From the NCBI GenBank assembly GCA_964516325.1, contig CAZFAP010000087.1, positions 1 to 19,473 of the forward strand: a DNA stretch of 19,473 bases, read 5' to 3'. This stretch comes from CAZFAP01 sp964516325. GTDB taxonomy: Bacteria > Auribacterota > JABMQX01. Of this stretch, positions 7,634 to 13,874 are shown in pieces. Position numbers and translations under genes: made by a program. A model generated the notes under the pieces. It saw only the letters and a list, made by a program, of their open reading frames with translations, had not been told where the DNA came from and ran no database searches. Numbering within the stretch: the first letter of the stretch is position 1; every line of letters starts with the position of its first letter.

Positions 7634-7765
7634 TGTGCAAATCACCAGACGCGCCCCTCCCATCGCGCTACTATGGCCACTGTCCCCTTGATTGCGTGAA
7701 TCCTCGTGGGGCGTGTGTGCGTCCTGCCATCTCTGCCCTGAAGATCACCGCCACGCGGCCAGGGG

Positions 7766-7782
7766 CCCCGCCTTCGGCGGGG
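7766..7782. repeat. Hairpin CCCCGCC-TTC-GGCGGGG
   Basis: A perfect 7-bp GC stem with a TTC loop, 133 bases after the deacetylase stop. It has no T-tract, so it is not a canonical intrinsic terminator, but it could stall polymerase or protect an mRNA end. A relative, CGCC-TTT-GGCG, is found near 10641. Confidence 0.6.
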
Positions 7783-7831
7783 GAGCTGTCTCGCAGAGCC
7801 GCCGACCACGCAGAGGAGGCGGACAGGATAA

Positions 7832-7874
7832 TGGCGCCCTCGGCGCCACACAGGATGGACAGGAGAATCCTGTG
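7832..7874. repeat. Two adjacent hairpins of the repeat cluster
   Basis: The first is TGGCGCC-CTC-GGCGCCA (7832-7848), a perfect 7-bp stem. The second is CACAGGAT (7849-7856) pairing with ATCCTGTG (7867-7874), a perfect 8-bp stem with a 10-base loop. They abut with no spacing, which suggests one composite element. Confidence 0.65.
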
Positions 7875-7889
7875 CGAATTTTCTTTGGA

Positions 7890-7960
7890 CAGGATTTACA
7901 GGATGAACAGGATATGGCGCAAGAGGAGAATCCTGCCATCCCGTCAATCCTGTCATCCTG
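7890..7960. repeat. Tandem CAGGAT 9-mers facing inverted ATCCTGTC copies
   Basis: Three 9-base units CAGGATTTA, CAGGATGAA, CAGGATATG run from 7890 to 7916. The right side has ATCCTG at 7930, 7947 and 7955, the last two as ATCCTGTC 8-mers. The two sides are in inverted orientation and can form a long imperfect hairpin. Further CAGGAT copies lie at 7824 and 7851. Confidence 0.7.
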
Positions 7961-8176
7961 TCAAAATTCTTCTTCTCTGCGGTCTCTGCGCTCTCCGCGG
8001 TGAAACGCTTCGCGCCTTTGCGTCTTCGCGGGAGAACATGGAATCCGACTTCTGCCACGAAAATGAGCGCTGCGCAGCCAAGATTTTCATGGTCCCCAGG
8101 TGAACGAAGTTCAGAAGGGACTGTGGAGAACAGCCGGGGTCGTAGGGGACTCCAGGAGGATTCGTGCGGTGGGAAA

Positions 8177-8638
8177 CTAAAACTCCTGTTCTCTCTCTTG
8201 AATGACTCGAAGCAGCCCTTCGGGGGATTTGGCTGCAAGAAGGTCTTCTCTGGCACCTTTGCTGCTGAGGAGCTTGGCAAGCCGGGCGAGTGCTCGGACG
8301 TGGGGTCCGGGGTTGTTTTCCTCGGCAACGAGAATGAACAGGAGGCGAGCCGGCTCGTTGTCGGGCGCCTGAAAATCAATCCCGTCCCGTGAAATTCCCA
8401 GGGCGGCAACCAGCCGGTCCACGGCGGACGTTTTGCAGTGGGGAACCGCCACGCCATTGCCGATGCCGGTGGTCATGATTCTTTCCCTGTCCACGATGCC
8501 CTTGAGGACTGCGTCCTTACTCTTTATCTTTCCGGTCCTGTCCAGGAGGTCAACCATTTCCTCCAGAACCTCGTCTTTGGTTCTGGACCTCAGGGACATC
8601 GCGATGGAATCTTTGTCGAGCAACTCGTGCAGATACAT
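8177..8638 (-). CDS. ptsN: PTS IIA component, nitrogen-regulatory (PtsN/EIIA-Ntr) type
   Basis: 153 residues, the normal length for a single IIA domain of the fructose/Ntr type. The phosphorylated histidine is H67 in GIGNGVAVPHCKT, preceded by the family block RERIMTTGIG; the C-terminal half has LFILVAEENNPGPHVRALARLAKLL, shown here only in part: LFILVAEENN and HVRALARLAKLL. It accepts phosphate from an HPr-like protein in the cytoplasm. With no transporter IIB/IIC beside it, a regulatory role (EIIA-Ntr) is more likely than sugar transport. ATG 8638 has GGAGG 8 bases upstream. It is a lone gene, divergent from the nucleotidyltransferase and convergent with the deacetylase across the repeat cluster. 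The ptsN symbol is by family resemblance only. Confidence 0.92.
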   Translation of the reverse strand: MYLHELLDKDSIAMSLRSRTKDEVLEEMVDLLDRTGKIKSKDAVLKGIVDRERIMTTGIGNGVAVPHCKTSAVDRLVAALGISRDGIDFQAPDNEPARLLFILVAEENNPGPHVRALARLAKLLSSKGAREDLLAAKSPEGLLRVIQEREQEF

Positions 8639-8705
8639 GAACTCGTCCTCCGGTCAGGCAACTCGCCGAAATGAAAAAGAATGCGGATTGAATGCGTTCT
8701 TTTAT

Positions 8706-8733
8706 AAAATAGCAAATGGTACTCCGAAATCAA
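8706..8733 (-). promoter_or_regulatory. Possible sigma70 promoter of the PTS IIA gene
   Basis: On the minus strand TTGATT (8733-8728) is followed after 16 bases by TATTTT (8711-8706) and a further AT-rich run ATAAAA. The AT-rich patch stands out from the GC-rich surroundings and lies about 70 bases before the ATG. Confidence 0.35.
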
Positions 8734-8778
8734 GTCATATCTTTGCGTGTTGGCGACCCTTCAGGCACGGTCGCGGAA

Positions 8779-8833
8779 CCCCTGGGCACAGGGGCATACT
8801 GTGAGCCCTGTGAGAGGCGGCGACCACGCCGCC
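8779..8833. repeat. Overlapping inverted repeats in the nucleotidyltransferase leader
   Basis: CCCCTG-GGCA-CAGGGG (8779-8794) overlaps CACAGGG (8787-8793) pairing with CCCTGTG (8806-8812), so the two hairpins exclude each other. They are followed by the strong hairpin GGCGGCG-ACCA-CGCCGCC (8816-8833). All lie 120-175 bases before the plus-strand start at 8953. They could be an attenuation-like leader or simply a dispersed repeat. Confidence 0.5.
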
Positions 8834-8952
8834 GAGCACGCTGAGAGAGACCACGTGCAAGATAGCTTTCGAGTTGTCCGCGGTCTTGGCACGCTCGGGA
8901 GTACGTCTCGCTCCTCGTGAAGGCCTGGCCATTGCGCATTCAGGGAGTGACT

Positions 8953-9993
8953 ATGAAAGCTGTTGTCCTCGCTGCCGGGAAGGGAACCAGGATGAGGGCG
9001 GTGAGCCTCGGTCTCCCGAAGATATTGCTCCCTCTCGGCGAAACCACCATCGGTGACAATCTCATCAGCGGTTTGAAAGACGCCGGCGTCTCTGAAATCC
9101 TGTTTATCGTCGGGTACATGGAAAAGCAGGTAACACGCCACTTCGGCGACGGGGCTTCAGTGGGCGTTTCGATTCATTATGTTCGCCAGGAAAAGGCCCT
9201 TGGCACGGGCCATGCCGCGTCCCTCGCGCGGGATTTTGTCTCCGGTGATCCATTCTTCTTTGTCGCCTACGGCGACATAGCGACACCCGCGGAAAACTGC
9301 GCCGACCTTGTCGGCGCTTTTCGGGAGCATTCCCCCGAAGCGATTATCTCGACCTATCGAGTCAAGGACCCCTCCAAGGGAGCCGCGGTCTATGTCGAGG
9401 ACGGATACATGAAAAGGCTCGTTGAGAAACCCGCCAGGGGCGCCTCCACGACACACTTTGATAACGCCGGAATCTACGTATTCACTCCGAAAGTGTTTGA
9501 GATGCTCGACCGCATTGGGCTTTCTCCCAGAAAGGAGTACGAGCTGACCGATGCTCTTACACTCCTGGTCGAGCATGGCTTCAAGGTCAAGGCTCACGAG
9601 CTGAGCGGATTCTGGTCCAACGTTAGCTCTCCGGAGGACCTTCTCGGAATCAACATGCTCGTCGTGGATCGGTTGAGGAAGCGACACCCGCCGAAACCTC
9701 GGAAAATCGTCGTGGGGGTTGCCGTGTCGCCGTTGGCTGTGGTCAGCCCGGATGCGACGCTGGGTCAGTGCGATATTGGAGACTATTCGATCATCGCGGG
9801 ACGCGCGCGGATCATGGATGGGGCGAGGCTCCGTCACGCGATTGTTTGCCAGGGCGCCGTTGTGGGGGAGGGCGCACAGCTCTCTCGGGTTCTTGTCCGG
9901 CCCAGAACCGTGGTCGAGGCAGGCACGGTTTGTGGGGCGCCGCCAGAGAAGGTGCTTATCTTGCCCGACGAAATACAGTCCGGGAATGTTTGA
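8953..9993 (+). CDS. Sugar-1-phosphate nucleotidyltransferase with left-handed beta-helix tail
   Basis: 346 residues. ATG 8953 has GGGAG 5 bases upstream and starts directly with MKAVVLAAGKGTRM, the nucleotide-binding loop; a longer in-frame start at 8917 only adds 12 unconserved residues. Other family landmarks are LPKILLPLG (21-29), ALGTGHAAS (82-90), metal-binding D108 in AYGDI, VEKP (157-160) and NAGIYVF (171-177). The C-terminal part (about 255-335) has hexapeptide-like turns (SPDATLGQCDIGDYSIIAG; AIVCQGAVVGEGAQLSRVLV) typical of the beta-helix of GlmU/GlgC/ManC-like enzymes. It should make an NDP-sugar from NTP and sugar-1-phosphate in the cytoplasm; the base and sugar are not readable from motifs. 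It stands alone between a divergent and a convergent gene, but its product would feed the glycan genes to the right. Confidence 0.92.
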   Translation: MKAVVLAAGKGTRMRAVSLGLPKILLPLGETTIGDNLISGLKDAGVSEILFIVGYMEKQVTRHFGDGASVGVSIHYVRQEKALGTGHAASLARDFVSGDPFFFVAYGDIATPAENCADLVGAFREHSPEAIISTYRVKDPSKGAAVYVEDGYMKRLVEKPARGASTTHFDNAGIYVFTPKVFEMLDRIGLSPRKEYELTDALTLLVEHGFKVKAHELSGFWSNVSSPEDLLGINMLVVDRLRKRHPPKPRKIVVGVAVSPLAVVSPDATLGQCDIGDYSIIAGRARIMDGARLRHAIVCQGAVVGEGAQLSRVLVRPRTVVEAGTVCGAPPEKVLILPDEIQSGNV

Positions 9994-10037
9994 CACAGCA
10001 AGCGAGACGGTCTCTGGCAGGCGGGAAGGCAACGTAT

Positions 10038-10478
10038 CTACGCGCTCCCTCCTTTTTTGCCCTCGTCGTCCTTCTCCTTTAGCATCTTGTAGATTCGCTG
10101 AAGAAAAAGGTTGTTCCTCTCGGAACTGAGGGCGGTGCCATACAGCATCCGCAGGATGTTGATGGCCAGAAGCACTTGGAAAAGCACGATTACAATGATG
10201 GGGAGGGTCGTCTTGGCGACCTCGGGGACCGCTGTCGCGAATTGTTGCGCTGGCAGGATCGTAACGACATCGTCCACAATCAGGCAGTATAGCGCCACCA
10301 TGGCGCAAAAGGCTATGTCGAGCAGGATGAAATCTTGAACCCTGCGGAACATGGCTCGGGTGCTTACCTGTTTTTTCTTTTGGGGTTCCGCGACTGCCTC
10401 GGTGAGACGGACCCTCTCACACTTCACGCAGAACTCGAGTTCTTCGTTATTGAACTCGCCGCACTCGCATTTCCACAT
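10038..10478 (-). CDS. Small zinc-ribbon protein with two membrane segments
   Basis: 146 residues. ATG 10478 has a very good site (GGAGGTG) 6-8 bases upstream; the frame stays open further upstream, but that part runs through intergenic repeats. The N-terminus MWKCECGEFNNEELEFCVKC holds four cysteines (C4, C6, C17, C20), a CxC-x10-CxxC ribbon. Then comes a charged linker (EPQKKKQVSTR), two hydrophobic segments (about 48-70 and 88-112) and a charged C-terminus (LKEKDDEGKK). Small proteins of this plan are common and mostly uncharacterised: a cytoplasmic ribbon tethered to the inner membrane. I cannot assign a partner. It is convergent with the nucleotidyltransferase (44 bases apart). Confidence 0.8.
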   Translation of the reverse strand: MWKCECGEFNNEELEFCVKCERVRLTEAVAEPQKKKQVSTRAMFRRVQDFILLDIAFCAMVALYCLIVDDVVTILPAQQFATAVPEVAKTTLPIIVIVLFQVLLAINILRMLYGTALSSERNNLFLQRIYKMLKEKDDEGKKGGSA

Positions 10479-10901
10479 GATATTCACCTCCGGGCCTTTG
10501 CTAAGCCACCTCGTAGAGCATACTACTCGCGCCCTCCCCGTCGGGTCAAGGCAAAATCTTTCGCGAAGGCAATCCCTCGCTCGGAGGGGACTTACCGGAG
10601 GGAGCGCAGAGCATGCAGAGGGTGTGTGGTTGCGGCATCTCGCCTTTGGCGGGACCCGGGAGTAACTGCCGGTCATGGGCAAGATGCCCATGCCACGATG
10701 CTGGCCCCTGACGTTGGAGGGACGCTCGTCCCGGTGTGGCTGCGCCCGCCCGAGAGTGAGGGATTACGGGAGGCGCTCGGTCGCACTTTATCCTGGTGAG
10801 CATTCGTGGTAAGGTTACGTGGAGCAGGTTTTGATTTTCTTGAGCCGTCGGAAGGGACAGGCGGCGGAACAGAGTTCGTAACGAATACCGGGAGACGCAC
10901 A
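10479..10901. repeat. Intergenic region carrying dispersed hairpin repeats
   Basis: No gene is supported here. The perfect hairpin CATGGGCA-AGA-TGCCCATG (10674-10692) and the hairpin GGGACG-CT-CGTCCC (10719-10732) are both of types that recur as multi-copy intergenic elements in environmental bacterial genomes. CGCC-TTT-GGCG (about 10641-10651) and a CGCAGAGCATGCAGAG stretch (about 10608) echo parts of the 7634-8176 cluster. The promoters of the two flanking divergent genes must also lie here, but I see no convincing boxes. Confidence 0.65.
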
Positions 10902-12110
10902 ATGGAGAAGCAGAACAGCGGAAAGGTCAGCAGGAGGAACTTTTTGAGGACGGCGGCGATGGCGGCCGCAGGAGTCTCAACCTTCGGGATTGCGAAGGCG
11001 GAGTCGGTAACCGGGACGGGAGCAAACTCGAAGATTCAGTTCGGTTTTATCGGTTGTGGCGGGCGGGGAAACGCAGATGCGGCAGCCTTTGAGAAGACGG
11101 GCAAGTGCAAGGTGATTGCCGTCGCGGACTGGTTTGAGGATCGAGCGGAGGCGGCGCGGAGAAAATTCTCCGTGGATGAATCCCGCCGATTTGTCGGGGA
11201 GGAAGCGTACAAGAAGGTTTTGGATATCAAGGAGGTGGACGCAATCGTTCACGCGACGGCTCCGGGTTTTCGCCCGCGCCACTTCGCGGATTCCGTCGAG
11301 GCGGGCAAACACGTGTTCATAGAGAAGCCGGTCGCCGTGGACGCGTGGGGATGTCGGGAAGTCGTCGAAGTAGGAGAGAAAGCAAAAGCGAAGAAGCTCA
11401 GCGTTATGGTGGGGATGCAGGCCCACCACAGTAACGAGTACATCGCCGCGCAAAAGAAGGTGGCGGAGGGGGCGCTCGGGACGATTGTCCAGGGGCGAGC
11501 GATTTACACGTTCGGCCCCTTCCACGTCGGAGAGCATGCCCCGGAACCTCTCACGAGAGATTGGATGGTCCGCAACTGGTATTGTTTTCGCTGGCTTTCT
11601 GGCGATTACATCGTCGAGCAGAACGTCCACTGCTTCGGTGTGCTGAACTGGTTTATCGGCGGCCATCCTATTCGGTGCGTCGGCTACGGGGGGCGGAAAG
11701 TTCGGACAACCCACGGCGACATTTTCGACCACTTCAACCTCGCATTTGAGTATCCGGGCCCCGTGCATTTGACATTTGTTTCCGGGCAAGTCGAGAAAGG
11801 GGGACCGGCCGTCCAGCGAGAACTCTACGGGACGAAGGCTTCCTACTACAGCCCCGCGACAATCAAGGGAGAAGAGGGCGAGTGGAAGGCGGAACCGGGC
11901 GGCAGCCAATACGACGACTTCGTGGACAGCATCCTGAGCGGAAACATTCTTTCCGAAGCTCGTCGTGGGGCAGAAGCCACGTTCACAACAATTCTGGGTC
12001 GAACCGCGGGATATACGGGCAAAGAGGCGGTCTGGGACGAGGTCTGGAAGGCAAACGAAAAGCTCGAGGAGAGGGTTTACCCGGCGATTGACAATACGCC
12101 CAGGGCTTAG
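10902..12110 (+). CDS. Tat-exported Gfo/Idh/MocA-family oxidoreductase
   Basis: 402 residues. ATG 10902 has GGGAG 7 bases upstream. The N-terminus is a twin-arginine signal, SRRNFLRTAAMAAAGVSTFG (10-29), with an alanine-rich core and a likely cut near AKA (31-33). Next is the Rossmann motif FGFIGCGGRGN (47-57), then EKPVAVD (141-147) with the conserved Lys142, and the substrate domain with H243 in QNVHCFGVLNW. Tat export fits a protein that folds with its NAD(P) cofactor before export. Relatives act on sugars, inositols or glycosides (for example Tat-exported glycosidase-like members), so the substrate is open. It precedes the EpsI/exosortase pair by 122 bases on the same strand, perhaps as the first gene of that unit. 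Confidence 0.93.
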   Translation: MEKQNSGKVSRRNFLRTAAMAAAGVSTFGIAKAESVTGTGANSKIQFGFIGCGGRGNADAAAFEKTGKCKVIAVADWFEDRAEAARRKFSVDESRRFVGEEAYKKVLDIKEVDAIVHATAPGFRPRHFADSVEAGKHVFIEKPVAVDAWGCREVVEVGEKAKAKKLSVMVGMQAHHSNEYIAAQKKVAEGALGTIVQGRAIYTFGPFHVGEHAPEPLTRDWMVRNWYCFRWLSGDYIVEQNVHCFGVLNWFIGGHPIRCVGYGGRKVRTTHGDIFDHFNLAFEYPGPVHLTFVSGQVEKGGPAVQRELYGTKASYYSPATIKGEEGEWKAEPGGSQYDDFVDSILSGNILSEARRGAEATFTTILGRTAGYTGKEAVWDEVWKANEKLEERVYPAIDNTPRA

Positions 12111-12232
12111 AGGCTCCTGGGATTTTTCTGCGCCCTTTGCGATTTCAGCGGTGGAGCCCGGAGTAGAAAAGACACCGACAGCTCGTAGGCCGGTGTGGGA
12201 TGTTACATCTTCTTGGACAAGCACAAGGTCCC

Positions 12233-12931
12233 ATGCGAACTGGAAAGCTGATAAAGAAACTCATTACGACTGAGCTTCTCCTGGTGGTCTTCCTTGCCTC
12301 CAGGATGCTTCTTGGCTCGTTAGGCCCGAGACTGAACGCCGAAAGGGTCGAGAAAAGCGCCGGAAAGCTTGAGCGAATCCCGGAAGCGATAGCTGGCTGG
12401 GAGTGGGATAAGACCGTCAAGGACACCAGCGCGGACATCGCTCGGGTGACGGGCGGAGGATGGAACCTTTTCGTGCGGAGCTACGTGAAACCGGATGCCG
12501 GCAGAAGGCTCTATGTTCAAGTCTGCCGATGGTTAGACCCGTTGAGCTGCTATGAGATGCACGGCTGGCGCGTCGTGCCCGCCACGAAGCCCTTTCTCAT
12601 AGGAAGCGAAGGGCAATCGCTCCGCAGCATCGGCGTCAAGGAAGGCTGGATCGAGAAGAGTGGAGAGCGCATGGCGGTCTTGTTCTGGGAGAGCGACCTC
12701 CTCGACCCAGCCGCCGTGCGCGAGGGCGCCTTGACCGAGGATGTTGGCGCGAAGGGGAGGCTCAGCAGGCTCTGGGGAAGGACCCAGCGCCGGCTCAAGT
12801 CCTTCTTCCAGAAAAGCGATATTATAGTCAAAGTGATATACAGCGCGGGCGCAGACAACGAGGGCGAGAGGGAAGAGGTGCTTCAGTTCGCACGTGCAAT
12901 TCAGGGAATCATTGTGGAGCTGTTGAAGTGA
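12233..12931 (+). CDS. EpsI-like exosortase-associated protein (DUF3485 type)
   Basis: 232 residues from ATG 12233 (AAGG 5-8 bases upstream); ATG 12200 would add 11 unconserved residues. An N-terminal anchor helix (LLLVVFLASRMLLGSL, about 15-30) is followed by IPEAIAGW (49-56), the family's L-P-x-x-I-x-G-W entry, then YVQVCRW and DPLSCYEMHGWRV (102-114), matching the HSP-x-x-C-x-x-G-x-GW block, though the HSP itself is not conserved. The family normally accompanies or is fused to exosortases and faces the outside of the inner membrane; its biochemical role is unclear. Its stop overlaps the exosortase GTG start by 4 bases, so they are translationally coupled. Confidence 0.8.
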   Translation: MRTGKLIKKLITTELLLVVFLASRMLLGSLGPRLNAERVEKSAGKLERIPEAIAGWEWDKTVKDTSADIARVTGGGWNLFVRSYVKPDAGRRLYVQVCRWLDPLSCYEMHGWRVVPATKPFLIGSEGQSLRSIGVKEGWIEKSGERMAVLFWESDLLDPAAVREGALTEDVGAKGRLSRLWGRTQRRLKSFFQKSDIIVKVIYSAGADNEGEREEVLQFARAIQGIIVELLK

Positions 12932-13869
12932 ACGAAAGTCCGAGCGAGCATACGCGCGAGAGAGAGTCTGGTACGATAACGATGCCCCAGAAGAACGTTT
13001 GGGCAATCGTGCATTTCGCGCTGGTCGCCGCCTTTTTCATTGTCTTTTTCTGGCCCGCCTTCTACTGGGCAGCCCATCAGTTGGAGAGCGGCGACGAGCC
13101 GTGGCAACTGGTCCTCGTTCCATTTCTTTCGTTCATGATGGCCTCGAAGCGGGTTTCGGAAATGCGCCTGGCGACATGTCGAGCGCCCGACGGTCGAAGT
13201 GCCGCCCTGTCCGCGAGCGGTTTTTTGTCCTTCGGCTTCCCTCTGATGTTCGCGGGGGCTCTTCTGAATCTCTTTGGCGTTGTCCTCGAGCACCCGATGC
13301 CCTCGCAGGTCGGGATGGTCATCTTCATTCAGGGGGCCGCAGTCTTCCTCTGGGGCTGGCGAGTTTACCGGGGGCTTGCTTTTCCCCTGTTGTATCTCTT
13401 TCTTGCCGTCCCCTTGCCCAGGACGGTTCTCGTCGCGATGACAGGCTCGCTGAAGGTGTTCGGGGCTGCCGTCGCGGAAAAGATGCTCTCGTTCATGGGG
13501 TCGGCTGTCGTCCGAGAGGGAGCGATTTTGAAGTTCCCGACCTTTACTCTTGTCGTAGCGAACGAGTGCAGCGGGCTTCAGAGCCTGATCACCCTGTCGG
13601 TCGCGAGCCTGCCGGTGGCATATCTGATGGAGGCGCGGTTCTGGAAGAAGGTGCTAATCGTGGTGCTTTCTCTTCCGCTGGGTCTGGCGGCAAACGTTGT
13701 TCGGCTTTGCGTGACGGCTGTCCTGGGGCAGACTCTTGGAGAGAAAGTCACGCACGGTTGGCCGCACACGCTCACTGGGGTGACGGTCGTGTTTGCGGTG
13801 TTTTTTGCTCTCTACGGGCTGTCCAACGCCCTATCGGGTAGGGGAGCCGAAGCCGAGCAAAGCGGCTGA
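12928..13869 (+). CDS. Exosortase (Xrt family transpeptidase)
   Basis: 313 residues, integral membrane. Several hydrophobic segments span about 27-300. The catalytic triad of exosortases is visible: C214 in ANECSGLQSL, R259 in AANVVRLCV and H280 in HTLTGVTVVF. Family members cut and probably transfer proteins that carry a C-terminal PEP-CTERM-like signal, acting at the inner membrane. GTG 12928 lies in a GTGA overlap with the EpsI-like stop and has GGAG 8 bases upstream; ATG 12982 has no site and is less likely. No protein with a PEP-CTERM-like tail is in this window. The gene ends 5 bases from the stop of the convergent epimerase gene. Confidence 0.95.
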   Translation: MNESPSEHTRERESGTITMPQKNVWAIVHFALVAAFFIVFFWPAFYWAAHQLESGDEPWQLVLVPFLSFMMASKRVSEMRLATCRAPDGRSAALSASGFLSFGFPLMFAGALLNLFGVVLEHPMPSQVGMVIFIQGAAVFLWGWRVYRGLAFPLLYLFLAVPLPRTVLVAMTGSLKVFGAAVAEKMLSFMGSAVVREGAILKFPTFTLVVANECSGLQSLITLSVASLPVAYLMEARFWKKVLIVVLSLPLGLAANVVRLCVTAVLGQTLGEKVTHGWPHTLTGVTVVFAVFFALYGLSNALSGRGAEAEQSG

Positions 13870-13874
13870 CCGGG

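Larger units (their letters stand above)
7634..8176. repeat. Hairpin-rich intergenic repeat cluster
   Basis: No gene is supported between the convergent deacetylase and PTS IIA genes. Instead there are several inverted repeats and short tandem repeats, listed separately, then a block with CTCTGCGGTCTCTGCGCTCT and CCTTTGCGTCTTCGCG (about 7974-8030). Blocks like these recur between genes in many environmental bacterial genomes. Shorter look-alikes occur in this window near 10600 and 12130. Confidence 0.7.

Noticed and set aside
7642..8457. Long minus-strand open frame over the repeat cluster and into the PTS IIA gene
   Set aside because: It runs through repeats and overlaps the real gene in another frame; its composition is Arg/Pro/Ser-rich with no motif.
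9201..9215. TGGCACGGGCCATGC, a sigma54-promoter-like sequence
   Set aside because: It lies inside the nucleotidyltransferase coding region, encodes the conserved LGTGHA motif, and has no gene just downstream.
12200..12232. Earlier ATG for the EpsI-like gene
   Set aside because: It adds 11 residues ahead of the basic-then-hydrophobic anchor and has no better ribosome site than ATG 12233; not excluded.
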